A DNA stretch of 64,000 nucleotides from Epichloe hybrida. Lineage: Eukaryota; Ascomycota; Sordariomycetes; Hypocreales; Clavicipitaceae. Shown one piece after another: positions 36,950 to 48,354 of the stretch. Each line of letters opens with the position of its first letter. Positions within the stretch are counted from its first letter, which is position 1. The notes beneath the pieces were generated by a model, which was not told the origin of the DNA, made no database searches, and saw only the letters and a program-made list of their open reading frames with translations. The stretch lies in assembly GCA_019022495.1 (NCBI GenBank), contig JAFEKR010000003.1, positions 2,294,001-2,358,000 of the forward strand, in the 5' to 3' direction. Position numbers and translations under genes: made by a program.

Positions 36950-39900
36950 CTAATAATCGTGCCTGGCTCTGCTAGGGCTCCGGTGGACCCTTTGCGATGG
37001 TCGTTCTTTGGCAAGTGTTCTACTTGTGGCTTCATCGAGCCCACAGGTATCTACGAGATACGCCAATCTGAGTAAAACCGGAAGTGGCCGTTAGAAAGAC
37101 TGCTCGTCAAAGAGGCACGGTACAGGTGAGCTCTGAGGCGTGACTTACTTCTCGTTAGCAACAACTTGTGAATGAACAGCTTCGAATCGCTGCTGACTTT
37201 CCATCCAAGCTTTTGCTCTTCCCTTCGGATCTACCTTCTTCACCCACAAGCGAAAGCTTCCAGTCACAGGTCGGTGGTCGCTGACTCGGACTTCATGTCT
37301 TGTGTAGTCGAGCTGTCGGACACGGCCTTGCCCGCGGTAGAGTAGCCGATCACACCATGCGGGACTGCGTCTCTTCTCGCTTGTATCGTAAGTGTCGGTG
37401 CCCACATCGTACTTGTAGGTTGGTGAAAATGTAATGGGAAGTTCTTCAAACGCACGCAAGCGAAACGCAGGATTCCGCCGCCGGGCGACAAGAAGTTGAT
37501 CCCTCTCAAGGAGTTTCGCAAGTTGCTGCTGCTGAACTGCTTTGACAACAGTATCGCGCGACATGGTGTCGATACGGTAGTTGAGGTCGCCGTTCAAGAT
37601 GCAGAGTTCGTGGTCGAGAATCATCGAACCGTCGCCCCCGGCAGTAAATGCATCTAGACGTATTTCTGGATCACGTTCGGTTGGGAAAAGATTGGCTTCC
37701 AATATGGCAGCAATGTCGTTGTGACGTGAGTTGGCTTGGGACTGTCCCGCAGCTAGATGACAATTGACAAAGCAGAGCGATGTGTCGTCTACTTTGAATC
37801 GAACAGCCACTGCTCCCTTGTTTCCGTGCAGACCTCCCATACCTCGCTTCACTTCTGCTGCATTGAGGTTTCGAACCCGATCCCGCAGACTAGACTTGAC
37901 GAACACACACGTGAATAGTCCAACTAGCGGCGATGACTGGAGAAGATGGTACAGGTCGCTCGAGGGCATGTAATCATCCAAAGACTTGAGCAAAAAGTCC
38001 CTCCAGTCTCTATATTGATGGCTCATCAGTTCTTGGTCAGAGCCTTCCTTCTTCTTCGATTTGAAAAGCCTCTTGGCCGTGGCAGTTTTGTTTTCTAGAT
38101 CAACGAGTTCTTGGAATCCAAAGACAAGAATATCTGGTGATCCACTTGACTGCAAAAGGTTTTTGAAGAAGCTCGCATCGCCGGCTGAGTAACGCAAACT
38201 ATGCGGGGTTGAAGCACCGGCATTCCACGTAAACACCATGGCTTTTATCTCTTCAAATTCGCAGTAATTGATGTCTTTAGACTTGAGGTCGTCTTCCAGC
38301 CAGTTGTCTTGCAACATGCCGTCCCATATTTTAATTTTGCCGTCAGCACCCAGAGAAAGAACCTGCAGTCGTTCCATCCGATACGGGCTTGAAGGATCTG
38401 CTTTCATCTTCAGAACCGAGTGTTCATGTGCCTGCCATTCCTTCTTGGTGGTCCAGGGCTGCTCGGTCGCGTCGTAGACGCAGATCTTGCCCGTATTGTA
38501 GGCAGCCCATATGTTGTTGCCAACGCCAGCCAGGCCATTGACCTTCCAGGAACTAACATTGAGGACTTTTCGACATGAGTAGTCCGACGTTGAGAAAATG
38601 CTCACTTTACCATCTACGTGGCCAAAGAAGACCATGCCTGGGGCTGAAGCCAGCGTTGTGCCCGCGCTGACATCGCCACACCCATCGGCCGACAATGGTC
38701 GGACCAACACTTGGAATGGTTTTCTCCCGTCTGCTGAAGGCTCAAACACCCGGATCAGTTTACCTGTTGCGTGCCAGAGCTCGTCACCAACAACCATGGA
38801 GAAAGTATGTCCTCTGGGGATTCGACTTGCTTGAACGACAGGCTGGCTGTTGAGGCTGGGTACACCATCGCCGCTCGGCATCCAGAGATTTAGTGTGCCT
38901 ACTTCGTCCAAGGACCACAGTTCATTGTAATGGCGATATATGTTGGTGATCTCAGCTTTACCGTGCACGCCTGGCCTCAGTTCCCTGATGCGCTGAGTTG
39001 CGGTTTCAACTTCCATCAGCTCTCCCATGTTCGTGCCTATCCATAAGAAAAAGCCCTCGTGTTCGGGATCTACCGCGGGCTTAAACGCAACGGACGTGGC
39101 TTTGACTCCTTCAGTGTGGGACAGACTCATAAGCTGATCACCATCCACTACATCCCATACTCTTGTTAGGTGGCCGCTCGTACAGACCAGCTGTCCACAA
39201 ACATCGAAAATCTTTGGATCGTACTTGGTTTGCAGCTCGTAACAGCCCTTTTTGACGTACGGTGGCCGCCGATTGACATTTGCATTGTCTGGAAAGACAT
39301 TTACGTGATCGACAGATTCAGAACTTGCTGCAAGACCCTCGGGGGAACCAGTTCGTGGAGTTGCCCGACTGGTGGAGGACTGAGGGCATGTGGTCATCCC
39401 CAAATCTCTATCTGCAACACGTTCGACGACTTTTGAGGAGCCCTGATTTCGCGTTGGCGGCGTAGGATACTGGAAAGTAGTCAAATGCTTTTGTGGTCGT
39501 GTACTGAGGGCTGATGAAGACTGGACACTACTGGATTTGGGCGAATCCCGTTGAGCTGGTCGGGGAGGCTTCGGCGGAGGCGTAGCCATGGCCGCGATGT
39601 TGGCATTGTATGCATATGATGGCAAGTCACCTGCTAAACGCTTGGGGGAATGGGAGTATCGATCATCTCCGGTGCGTTGCGCGACAAGCGAGAGTTTTGC
39701 GATCCCATTGATACTTGTGTCACGGTCAATCTTCCGGCCAGCTACTGCGTGATGCACTGGCGGAGGTTCGAAACCGGTCGAAGAATGGCCAGGTTTTGTG
39801 ACCTTGTGCTGGTTGCTTGTTCCTGTTCCTGGTCTTGGCCGTATCGGCAGTTGGGGTGGTACCTCATCGATGGCCTCTTTCTCAGGGCTACTGGGAGGGC

Positions 39901-40787
39901 TATTGAAGGGAGAGTTATCATCAGCCATGCTGGCTTTGATAGATTCCTTCGTCTTCAAAGCATCAGAAAATTTGGACAAAGTGGGTGTAATATTTCGCGA
40001 TCTGTCCAAGCGAGGGGCTGGTGGGGGGGGAGGTAGCTTCCCGTCTTGCTTCAGCTCGCCTGATCGTCTCGGAGGAGGGGGGGACGGCGGTCTGGATGAA
40101 CCGGGTCGAGGTGATCGAGGAGTTGATGGAGGGTGATTCGGGGTCATAGGTCGACTAGGAAGCTTCATCGGTACCGGTGAGCCGCCAGGAAGCTCATGTG
40201 ATGTGGCAGCAGCTGGATCCAAGAAGGGGGATTGGGATACCGCCACAATCACCGTTCCTGCTTGGGCTTTTGGTGGTGACTGAGGTGGCAAGACCTTGAG
40301 AGAAGGCGGAGGGGGCATCACCGAAGTTACGGATTTGCCATCCGTCGCAGCTGGGGTCCGCGTAAACGAATGTGGAATCGGGAGCGCCTCATCATGGCGA
40401 GTATTACTTGATGAATCGTTCGCCTGGAGCTGCGCAAGATTCGCAGGAGGTCTGGCCGCAATGCCGGCAGATTTCGATACGGGTAAAGCTGGAGCTGAGT
40501 TCTGAAAGGAGGAAGGGTCGTGCAAAGACTTGAAGTTCCGGAATCTGTCAGGTTTAGGCACGGGCGAGATGGGTCTGGAGTGAGCATTTTGCGTCGTTGC
40601 AGGAGGCGTGGATTGGTTTAGATTTTCGAAACGTGCGAGGAGAGACGAGACGGGTTTCTGTCGAGATGACAGTGTAAGCAGAAGTATGCATAGAAGTAGG
40701 GAGATTTTGCTAATAATGAAGAGTTCAAAAGCACAGTTCACATACAATAGATGAGGCATCCGGGCCATCGCTGGCTGGTGGCCCCAT
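36950..40787 (-). CDS. WD40-containing type II inositol polyphosphate 5-phosphatase
   Basis: Three exons: 40787-40746, 40657-37149, 37067-36950 (1,222 aa). Exon 1 (MGPPASDGPDASSI) ends at donor GTATGT and joins exon 2 at KPVSSLLARFENLNQ. Exon 2 ends at donor GTAAGT, which overlaps an in-frame TAA, and exon 3 adds 38 residues starting LAYLVDTCGL. Domains: proline-rich disordered N-terminus (about 40-400), a WD40 propeller-like region (about 480-800), then the IPPc catalytic domain (about 815-1150). The catalytic domain carries family motifs NGDLNYR (~1035), PAWCDR (~1111) and SDHRPV (~1138). It should remove the 5-phosphate of phosphoinositides such as PI(4,5)P2 in membrane traffic and signalling. 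Domain order is that of filamentous-fungal homologues. The first ATG of the long frame (40876) would translate through intron 1 and is rejected. Confidence 0.92.
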
Positions 40788-41470
40788 GTTGGGAGGAAAA
40801 TTGATTTTTTTGAAGACAAAAGTTCAATGGCGGGGTCGTGAGGTGCTGCAGATGTTATTCCGCCGCCAACACCCATTCTCTGGCCGGGTCTAATAAGTCA
40901 TTCCCGCGAGTCTGATTCCAGTCTAATGCTACCGTCAGTCAAGGCTGTGAAAGAAGCTTGTTCTGGCGAGACAAAGGCCGCGTTTCTCCGAACAAAGAAC
41001 AGGCGCAAAGATGGTGGTGAATCTGTGATAGAGAGGGACAGCTATCGGGCCAAAAGTTTGTCGATAGCACAAGATGGGGACGGCAGAGCGACGGCGCCAG
41101 TTGGAGAACTTGGTGCGTTGGCGCAGACGTTGACGCTGATGAGGTTGACCGTGACAGATGTGACTTCGGGGACAGGCTGCGAGCAAAGCGTCATTATTCC
41201 ATCGGTTGGTAAATTGGCGTTGCGAAGCAGGGCGCACGGGGCTTGCGTGTCTGTGTCTGTGACGAGGAACAACCGCAGCGAGGGAGCGAGGGGCAGGCAC
41301 GCAGGCAAGCCGGTGATTGTACGTATGTAAGCAGACAAATTTGATGTCGGCAATGTGGTCACAGACGCAGATTGAGTTATGGCTGCTGGCAGTCAATACC
41401 GGGCAGCGAATGACAAATGAGAAATGACAAATTGTTCAACGGTTTCGAAGTGGAAGTGGATATGCATCGG
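40788..41470. promoter_or_regulatory. Upstream region of the inositol phosphatase gene
   Basis: 683 bp between the start codon and the copia LTR at 41471. It holds overlapping frames on both strands with no family resemblance, probably 5' UTR and promoter. Before the copia insertion it would have joined 54001-54302, giving a divergent intergenic region of just under 1 kb shared with the gene at 54303. No clear TATA box seen. Confidence 0.5.
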
Positions 41471-41703
41471 TGTTGGAATCCCGCCACAAGCGCTCAACCG
41501 CATGCAGGCAACTTAGACACTAGGACCCACCTAACTAGTTACTTTTCCGGACCTTCAGTAGGTGCATAGTACAGTTTGTATAGGCAGATTACATACCCCA
41601 TAGTACAGGTACTTAGTTATTTAAACCGTAGTCCGCGCTCTCTTATAGGGTCAGGCAACTTAATCCACACCTTCATTTCTCATCCTAGCTGCTTAGTCTA
41701 ACA
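41471..41703 (+). repeat. 5' LTR of copia VI (233 bp)
   Basis: It starts TGTTGGAATCCCGCCAC, ends TTAGTCTAACA. Its left end is better preserved than its right end. Confidence 0.93.
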
Positions 41704-42091
41704 TGGTAGCAATTGCTTAGTGTTCATGATACGAAGACCCTTCTTTCTAATTAATACCTTTATTAAGTCATTTCTAATCAATTAATCGTCAAATTTAGTA
41801 TATCCTAGTAAGAGAACAGGGTTTAATTATAATTATTAACATCATAATTAGGCGACCCCTAGTAGTAAGGAAGATCTATGTGGGTTAAAGTTTAATAAAT
41901 TATAATAATAACAACACAGGACATTATTAAGATATCTAAGGAAACTAACACTACTTAAGGCTATAAGCTAGTAGTTAAGCTATAGGAACCCTATTATTAG
42001 GACCTGTGGTTTAAGATAATAAAGGTAAGAGCTATTAAAGACAGGATTTGGGTCTTTATTAATCCTAATTTAATAATAACTCTTAACTACC

Positions 42092-42872
42092 TGTTAAAAA
42101 TAAGACCTATTTTTAGCCCTTTTCTAGTTAAAGAACCTTCTTATTACTAGCTTGCTTTGCAAGTCTGACAGCTGCACTGCAGCTGTCAATGGCTGCGACC
42201 GACCGTGTGGATGACTAATTAGTCAATTGCGTTGTGGCTGCAAGTGTGGCTACAACCACGCTACTAGTAATTAGGTAAGCTAGGGTGACGTAAGCTAGGG
42301 TGACGTAAGCAGGTTACCCTACACATAACTTACCCTATAGCTATCTTTAATAATGATTTTCTCTTTATCTAGAGGTCGTACAAAAGTTTCACATATAGCA
42401 AATTAAAGCTTGAAGATAGGGCTTTCTCTTTATGTAAGGTTATTTTTTAGACTAAAAGTTGGTGCATATGGGTTGCTAGCTAGTATGGTGGTGAGTTGAT
42501 TTTTTGGTTTTTACATATAAATGAATTTTGCGGAAAATTAAAAGTGGCCCGTAAGACCCCGTTGGCGGCCCGGATCCACTAATACGGTCGGTAGGTCTAC
42601 GAGAGGAAGAAGATCTTTTTAACTAGCTAGATAGCTAGTCCTCTCAACCAACAACAGCCGCATTGCCCGTACAACGTATCTAAAATCAATTCTATTGCTC
42701 TATAAGATATCATAAAAGTGATCTAAATTGAATTCTATTAGTTAATAACTGCTATAACCTTCCGTTGCGTTGCGTTGATTAATTTAACGTTGCAGCCCTA
42801 TTAGTCCCCGACCGTAGAGCTTGCACCTGTACAGCTGTTGCCAGCTGGTAACTAGCTCCCTACATTTCAATA
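42092..42872 (+). repeat. 5' LTR of copia VII (781 bp)
   Basis: It starts TGTTAAAAATAAGACC, ends ACATTTCAATA. It contains palindromic CAGCTG-rich sequence near 42170-42190 and two TGACGTAAGC sites (42286, 42301). It lacks 43 bp found in the 3' LTR. Confidence 0.92.
42286..42310 (+). promoter_or_regulatory. Tandem TGACGTAAGC sites in the LTR
   Basis: Two copies of TGACGTAAGC, 15 bp apart, in a repeated GTAAGCTAGGGTGAC unit, also present in the 3' LTR (about 48592 and 48607). TGACGTAA is the classic CRE/ATF-type bZIP binding core. Role in LTR promoter activity is inferred, not shown. Confidence 0.5.
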
Positions 42873-42887
42873 GGTTATGAGCCTGGC
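42871..42887 (+). other. Primer-binding site of copia VII (initiator tRNA-Met, half-tRNA type)
   Basis: TAGGTTATGAGCCTGG directly at the LTR end is complementary to the anticodon stem-loop of initiator tRNA-Met (its CTCATAA core includes the CAU anticodon). Priming from a cleaved initiator tRNA half rather than its 3' end is known for Drosophila copia and relatives. Confidence 0.7.
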
Positions 42888-42929
42888 TCTATCACTATAG
42901 ATTCCTTTTAGGTCACTTTATGTATGATT

Positions 42930-43168
42930 ACAGAAGACTTCCCTTCTATAAAAAAGGAAGGACCTGCGAGAAAGAAGCTTTTCCCTTTTATAAAAAGGAA
43001 TCAATTATGGCTACAGAAGACTTCCCTTCTATAAAAAAGGAAGGATCCGCGAGATAGAAGCTTTTTCCCTTCTATAAAAAGGAATAAATTTCAAATACAA
43101 AAGACTTCCCTTCTATAAAAAAGGAAGGACCCGCGAGATAGAAGCTTTTCCCTTCTATAAAAAGGAAA
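42930..43168 (+). repeat. Leader repeats upstream of gag, ~83-bp unit, about three copies
   Basis: Copies start near 42931, 43014 and 43098. Each contains GACTTCCCTTCTATAAAA, then AAGGAAGGACC(T/C)GCGAGA and AGAAGCTTTTCCCTT. The CTTCC/GGAAG and CCCTT/AAGGG segments can pair, so each unit could fold into a hairpin. They lie in the transcribed leader between the primer-binding site and the gag start, where packaging signals usually sit. Confidence 0.85.
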
Positions 43169-46100
43169 ATGGATACCAAAGGAAAGGGAAAGGGACCTGT
43201 TATCCCTAACCCTAGTGCGCAAGAGGTTCTAAATAACCAGCTAAAAGAGCAGGCTATTAAGCAACAAGCAACTATAGACTAGTTATTAGAGAAGCTAGAA
43301 AGCCTATCTATAACTGTAAATAGTCATATAGAGGGTGTGGAATCTGATAAGCCCGCTAGTTAGCAGCAAGATTAGCAGCCTGTTCAAGAAAATCAAGCTG
43401 AATCTAGCTCTGTACAAGCAACCTTTAATAATTCAATTATTAAGGAATTTAATAAAAGGGTTTATAGTTTTCCAGAGACTACTAGGCTTAAAGGAGCCGA
43501 AAATTTCGAACAATGGAAACAAGCCCTAACTATCCAATTTAGAGCTTTAGGTATGCCTAATTTTCTAGATAATCCGGAGAGTTCTAGGGCGCTAGGGGAT
43601 CCAGATCAAGCTATTATCCTTATGTTACTAAGGGATAGTTGTACGGAAGGACCCTAAGCCGCTATAACTTAGCAAAAATCACCTAAAGAAGCCTATAATT
43701 TACTTGTAAGGCAATATTCACATAGCGTTGAAATCCAGAGGGGGTCCCTATATTCAGAATTTCATAACCTGAATTTTCAAGAGTTTAAGGGGACTCTAGA
43801 GTCCTTTAATGCAGTCTTTAATAATCTACTAGCTAGATTATCGATTTCAGGGGTCCTGATTGCTCCGATAGATCAGGTTAATCAATATCTTCAATCCCTA
43901 AAATCAACCTTCCCTCAGTGGGCTAAGAGGCAACGATTCAGCATGCGCACGAATAGGGCTATAGGGGCTCCCCTAGAAGCCCTAAATCTTCAATTTTTAA
44001 TGGCAGACCTTCTAGCAGAACAGAGGGATAAGTCATCTACGGTATCCAAAGCCCTGAATTATAGGGCTAAAAACCTTAAAAAGGGTGCCAAAGAAAAAGA
44101 AAAGGCCCCTAAGGATCAGAAGAAGAAAGGAGGCTCTGAAGAAAATAAGGGCTCTTCTAATTCTAATTCTTCTTCTAATAAGAAGAAGAAGAAGAAGCAA
44201 AAAGGTCAAAAATCAGATAAAAAGGATAATAAAGAGACCTCTGGAGAGGGATCTTTTATGCTAGGAAATTACAACCTTTCTAACGGTGCTCTTAAACCGT
44301 ACAAGAAGCCTAGCCTTCATAAGACTAGTTATAAGAGCTCTAGTGATAGCAGCTCTGATTCTAGCTCTAGTGAATCGGATAATGAAAATCAAGAAATTAA
44401 AACCTTAAATAGTTTTAATTATTACAGCAAAGACATGAAAAAGGCCCTATTATATAATACAGGTTCGACTGTACATATTGTTAATTCTAGGGAGGTCTTT
44501 AGGGATTATACCCCCTATAAAAAGGGGGAATCCGACCCTATCATAACTGGTGGTGGCCCTATTTACGCTAAGGGTCACGGTAGTGCTGTTTTTAAGGTCC
44601 TATATCAGAAAAATCCAGCTAAATATAGGACCTTAGTGCTTAAAGATGCGCTATATTTTCCTCAGCTTAATGTTAATATAGTTAGTGGACTTACGCACTA
44701 TATATCTGGTGGTTGCCTTATAAAAAACCTACTTTATCTTAAAGATAGGTCTCTTATTACAACCTTAGATATAGAAAAACATGGTTTTTTCTTCCACGTT
44801 AAAAACCAATCTACGCCTAAGTTATCTAAAGGGCCCTGTAATAATTCGCATTATATCCGACCTTTTACCTACGCCGCTTTTAAGGGTTATAGCTATCCGA
44901 TTAGCTACCCTATAGAGGTTCAAATTCCCTCTAAAAAGCCGGATTAGGCTTCTGATTTAGACGAAATCGACGAAAATGATGATGATATTAAAGAAATCGT
45001 ACGGGATGATTTAGGGGAATTAGTCCCTTCTTCTTCGCCTATAGCCCTAGGTTAGGTCCCTTATAAATCTAAGGAAATAGATTTAGGGGTGTTAGAGGGC
45101 CCTAGTGGAGGAAAAGGGTCCCTAATACCTCTCCAAGAGGCCTGTGGTTCTCAAGGGGCCCAGCAGGGGACTAGTGAAGAGGGCCCTAGTCTAGATCCTA
45201 ATTCAGACCCTAAGGATCTTCAATATCAACGGTTGTTAGAACTAGCTGGCCTATGGCATGTACGATTAGGGCACCTAGGTCTTCCTTTGCTAAAGAAAAC
45301 TAGCCTTATAACTAAAGGAATCCCTGATTTTTCTAAAATTAAGGATAAGGATTTTAGATGTATTGCTTGTGATCAATCTAAGGCAGTTAGAAGACCCAGG
45401 AAATTAGCTATCCCTAACCCCCCAAGAGCTCTAGATCGAATAGAGGGGGATACGCTAAAAATCAGCCCCACGCCGTACAATAAGCAGTCAATTTGCTTAT
45501 TTCTAGTTAATCGAAAGACTAGATATAAGTGGGTTATCTTATTACCTAATAAGGAAGGCCCAACTGTTTATAAGGCTATCAAAGGCTTCTTCAGAGGGCT
45601 TAAAAATCAACTAGGTCAATATCCTAGGCACCTTCACTTCGATGGGGGCCAGGAAATCGATTCTAGTTGTCAAGCTTGGTTAAATTCTAAAGGGATCAAA
45701 TTTACGACTTCTAGTCCCTATATCCATAAGCAAAATGGATTAGCAGAACGTTCAATTCGTACTATTCTAGATCGATTAAGGGCTACTATCCAGTGGGCAA
45801 AATTACCGTTATTTTTATGGTGTTTTGTATTACCTGCAGTTGTTAACCTAGTTAATATAACTGCTAATACCACTAAGGATGAAAGCCCTGAACAGCTGCT
45901 ATCTAGGGAGCTAAATCAGCCTTATACAACTAATATTAGCAGTATTAGAGCTATAGGATCTCACTATGAGATTCTAATCCCCCTAGAAAAACGACCTAAA
46001 GCCCAGAAGTTAGCAGCTAGGACTATCCCTAGAAGACTTTTAGCTACACTAGGTTCTAACACCTACCTAGTGTACATCCCCTCTAAAAGGCTAGTTACAA

Positions 46101-48145
46101 AGACTAGCTTTATTAAGATTATAGAACCTATAGGCCCTGTTTCTAAAGGCTTACCTAGGATTTCTATAGGGGATAACCCTTTAGAGGGGGAAAATAATCT
46201 AGAAAATAAAAATCAACAAAATCTAGACCAAGGTTCAAAGGATTATCCTATAGACAACATAGGTATCCCTATAGGTCAAGAAAAACCACCTACAGGCCCC
46301 AAAGAACCCCCTAAAGGCTTAATTCCAGCGGATCCTATACAGGCGCAGCCTATAACTCAACCAGGAAATCAGATTTCGACTTCGGACCTCGATTTTAACA
46401 AAATTATCAATTTCAACCCTAATATCGACCCTATGGATGTTAATATTAGTTCCCCTTCTTCTCTAGATTTCATAAAAGAAATCTGCTTTAAGGTACAGGA
46501 GAAGCTAAAGGAAAAGAATCCTATTAGCCCCAAGCCTAAGACCTAGAAGCAGGCTATATCTAGCCCTGAAAGGGATAAATAGATAGAAGCCACGTACAAG
46601 GAATACGAACAGCTTCTAAAGGCTAGTACTTTTAAATTTATAGGGAAAGATCAAATCCCTAAGGGCCGAAAAGTACTAAAGAATAGGCTTGTTTATAAGC
46701 TTAAAAAGGATAAAGAAAATAATCCTTTAAAATATAAGGCTTGACTCATTGCTAAGGGATTTATACAAATCAAAGGCCTAGATTACCTAGAGACCTTCGC
46801 TGCCACAAGCATTCCCCCTAGCTAGAGGATTTTACTAGCCCTAGCGGCTTGGAATAACTAGGAAATCGAACAAATCGATTTTATAGGAGCTTTTCTTAAT
46901 AGTAAGCTACAACAACAGATTTATATAGTTATTCCAGAAGGGTTTATTGAATTCCTTAAGGCAAATCCTAAACTAGCTAAATTAGCTAGAAGTTTTAGCT
47001 AGAAACCTTCTAAAGATCAAGTAATTTTATTACAGAAGTCTTTATACGGCCTAAAACAAAGCTCAAGGGAATGGCAACAAGTGCTAATATTAGTGCTTAA
47101 ATCCCTAGGATTTAACCCTTTAATATCTGACCCAGCTATCTTCTTTAATCCTTCAACCAAAACCTTCGTCATTACGTACGTTAATGACTGTCTTCTAATT
47201 AGACCGGATTTATCTTATATCCAAAGGCTTAAAAAGGAACTTCATAAAGTCTATCCAATAGAAGATAGGGGGCCTGCTAAATTCTTCTTAGGGGTTCAAA
47301 TCGTACGAGATAGGCCTAATAGAATACTGAAAATTCATCAATCTCAGTATATATTAGAAGCCTTAAAACGATTTAATATGCTAGATAGTAAGCCTATTAG
47401 CATACCTCTTCAGCCAGGCGTTTTAGCTACGCAGATAACTAAGCTTTTAATAGCTAGCGAAATCAAGCTTTATCAGTGCATTATAGGGACTATAATGTAC
47501 CTAATGTTGCTTACAAGGCCTAATACAGCTTTCACGCTACAGTGGTTATTTACTACACTAGCTAGCCCTTATATAAAATACCTAAAAGCAGCTAAAAATC
47601 TGCTAAGGTATCTATTAGGGACTAGATTCCTTGCTATTATCTATAGGGGAGACCCTAAAGGTTTAGTTAGCAAAAGCCTAATAGGTTATTGCGATAGTGA
47701 TTTTGCAGGGGATAAAAAGACCTCAAAATCAACCTATGCTTATCTATTCAAGCTAGCTAGCGGACCTATTAGCTGGAAATCAAAGAAAGCTAGTACAATA
47801 GCTCTATTAACACTAGAAGCTGAAGCTAATGCTATCTGCGAGACCTTCCGGGAGCTTCAGTGGCTTCAGGGCTTATTTAAGGAGCTAAAAACCCCTATTT
47901 CTCCCCCTATCCAGATATATTGCGATAATTAAGGCGCTATAACTACTGCTTATAACCCTGCTTTACATAGTTGTATAAAGCATACATTACTAAAGTTCAA
48001 CTATATTAGGCAACAGGTTTTAGAGGGTTTAGCTAAGATTGAATATCTAGATACGAAGTTAATGCCTGCAGATGGTCTTACGAAACCTCTTTCTAGACCT
48101 CTTTATCAGGCTTTTATTAAGCTTTTAGGGCTTAATAATTATTAA
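43169..48145 (+). pseudogene. Copia gag-pol of element VII, 14 premature stops
   Basis: One frame of 1,659 codons without indels. Gag covers about 43169-44300 with a Lys/Ser-rich basic tail rather than a visible zinc knuckle. Then come protease (active-site D changed to N in N-T-G-S at 44456) and integrase (H-x4-H near 45255, C-x2-C near 45365, DDE-type D near 45638 and E near 45744). Reverse transcriptase follows (Y-V-N-D at 47177-47188, first Asp changed to Asn) and RNase H (CDSDFAGD near 47693). Stops: TAG at 43280, 43361, 43373, 43670, 44945, 45053, 46544, 46580, 46823, 46859, 47000; TAA at 43655, 47930; TGA at 46742. All fit single C-to-T or G-to-A changes. Domain order PR-INT-RT-RH is Ty1/copia. 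Confidence 0.92.
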
Positions 48146-48354
48146 ACCAACAACTAATTCCCTTCAACAGGGAACCAAAAAACAACGTTAAAAAGGGAGC
48201 TATATTTAACAATAGCTAGGAATTCAAAAAGGGGGCTTTTTTCATATTTTCCTGTTTTTCCCTTTTTATCTGTTATTAAAAGTTGTTGATTTTTCCCTAT
48301 AGTCTTTTTGTACACTTCTAATTGCTTTTAAATGTAATTCTTTTGTAGAGGGGG

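Noticed and set aside
39650..40136. Plus-strand frames of 112-128 aa opposite the inositol phosphatase N-terminus
   Set aside because: Composition mirrors the proline/serine-rich coding strand; no independent support.
37145..40876. Single-exon 1,243-aa model with start at 40876
   Set aside because: It translates intron 1 (clear GTATGT donor, CGACAG acceptor) and stops at a TAA inside the intron-2 donor; the three-exon model restores family-like termini.
43169..48145. Eleven of fourteen in-frame stops are TAG, hinting at UAG readthrough or a recoded codon
   Set aside because: TAG is the expected product of CAG-to-TAG and TGG-to-TAG under RIP; catalytic Asp-to-Asn changes show the same mutation type, and nearby host genes use TAG as an ordinary stop.
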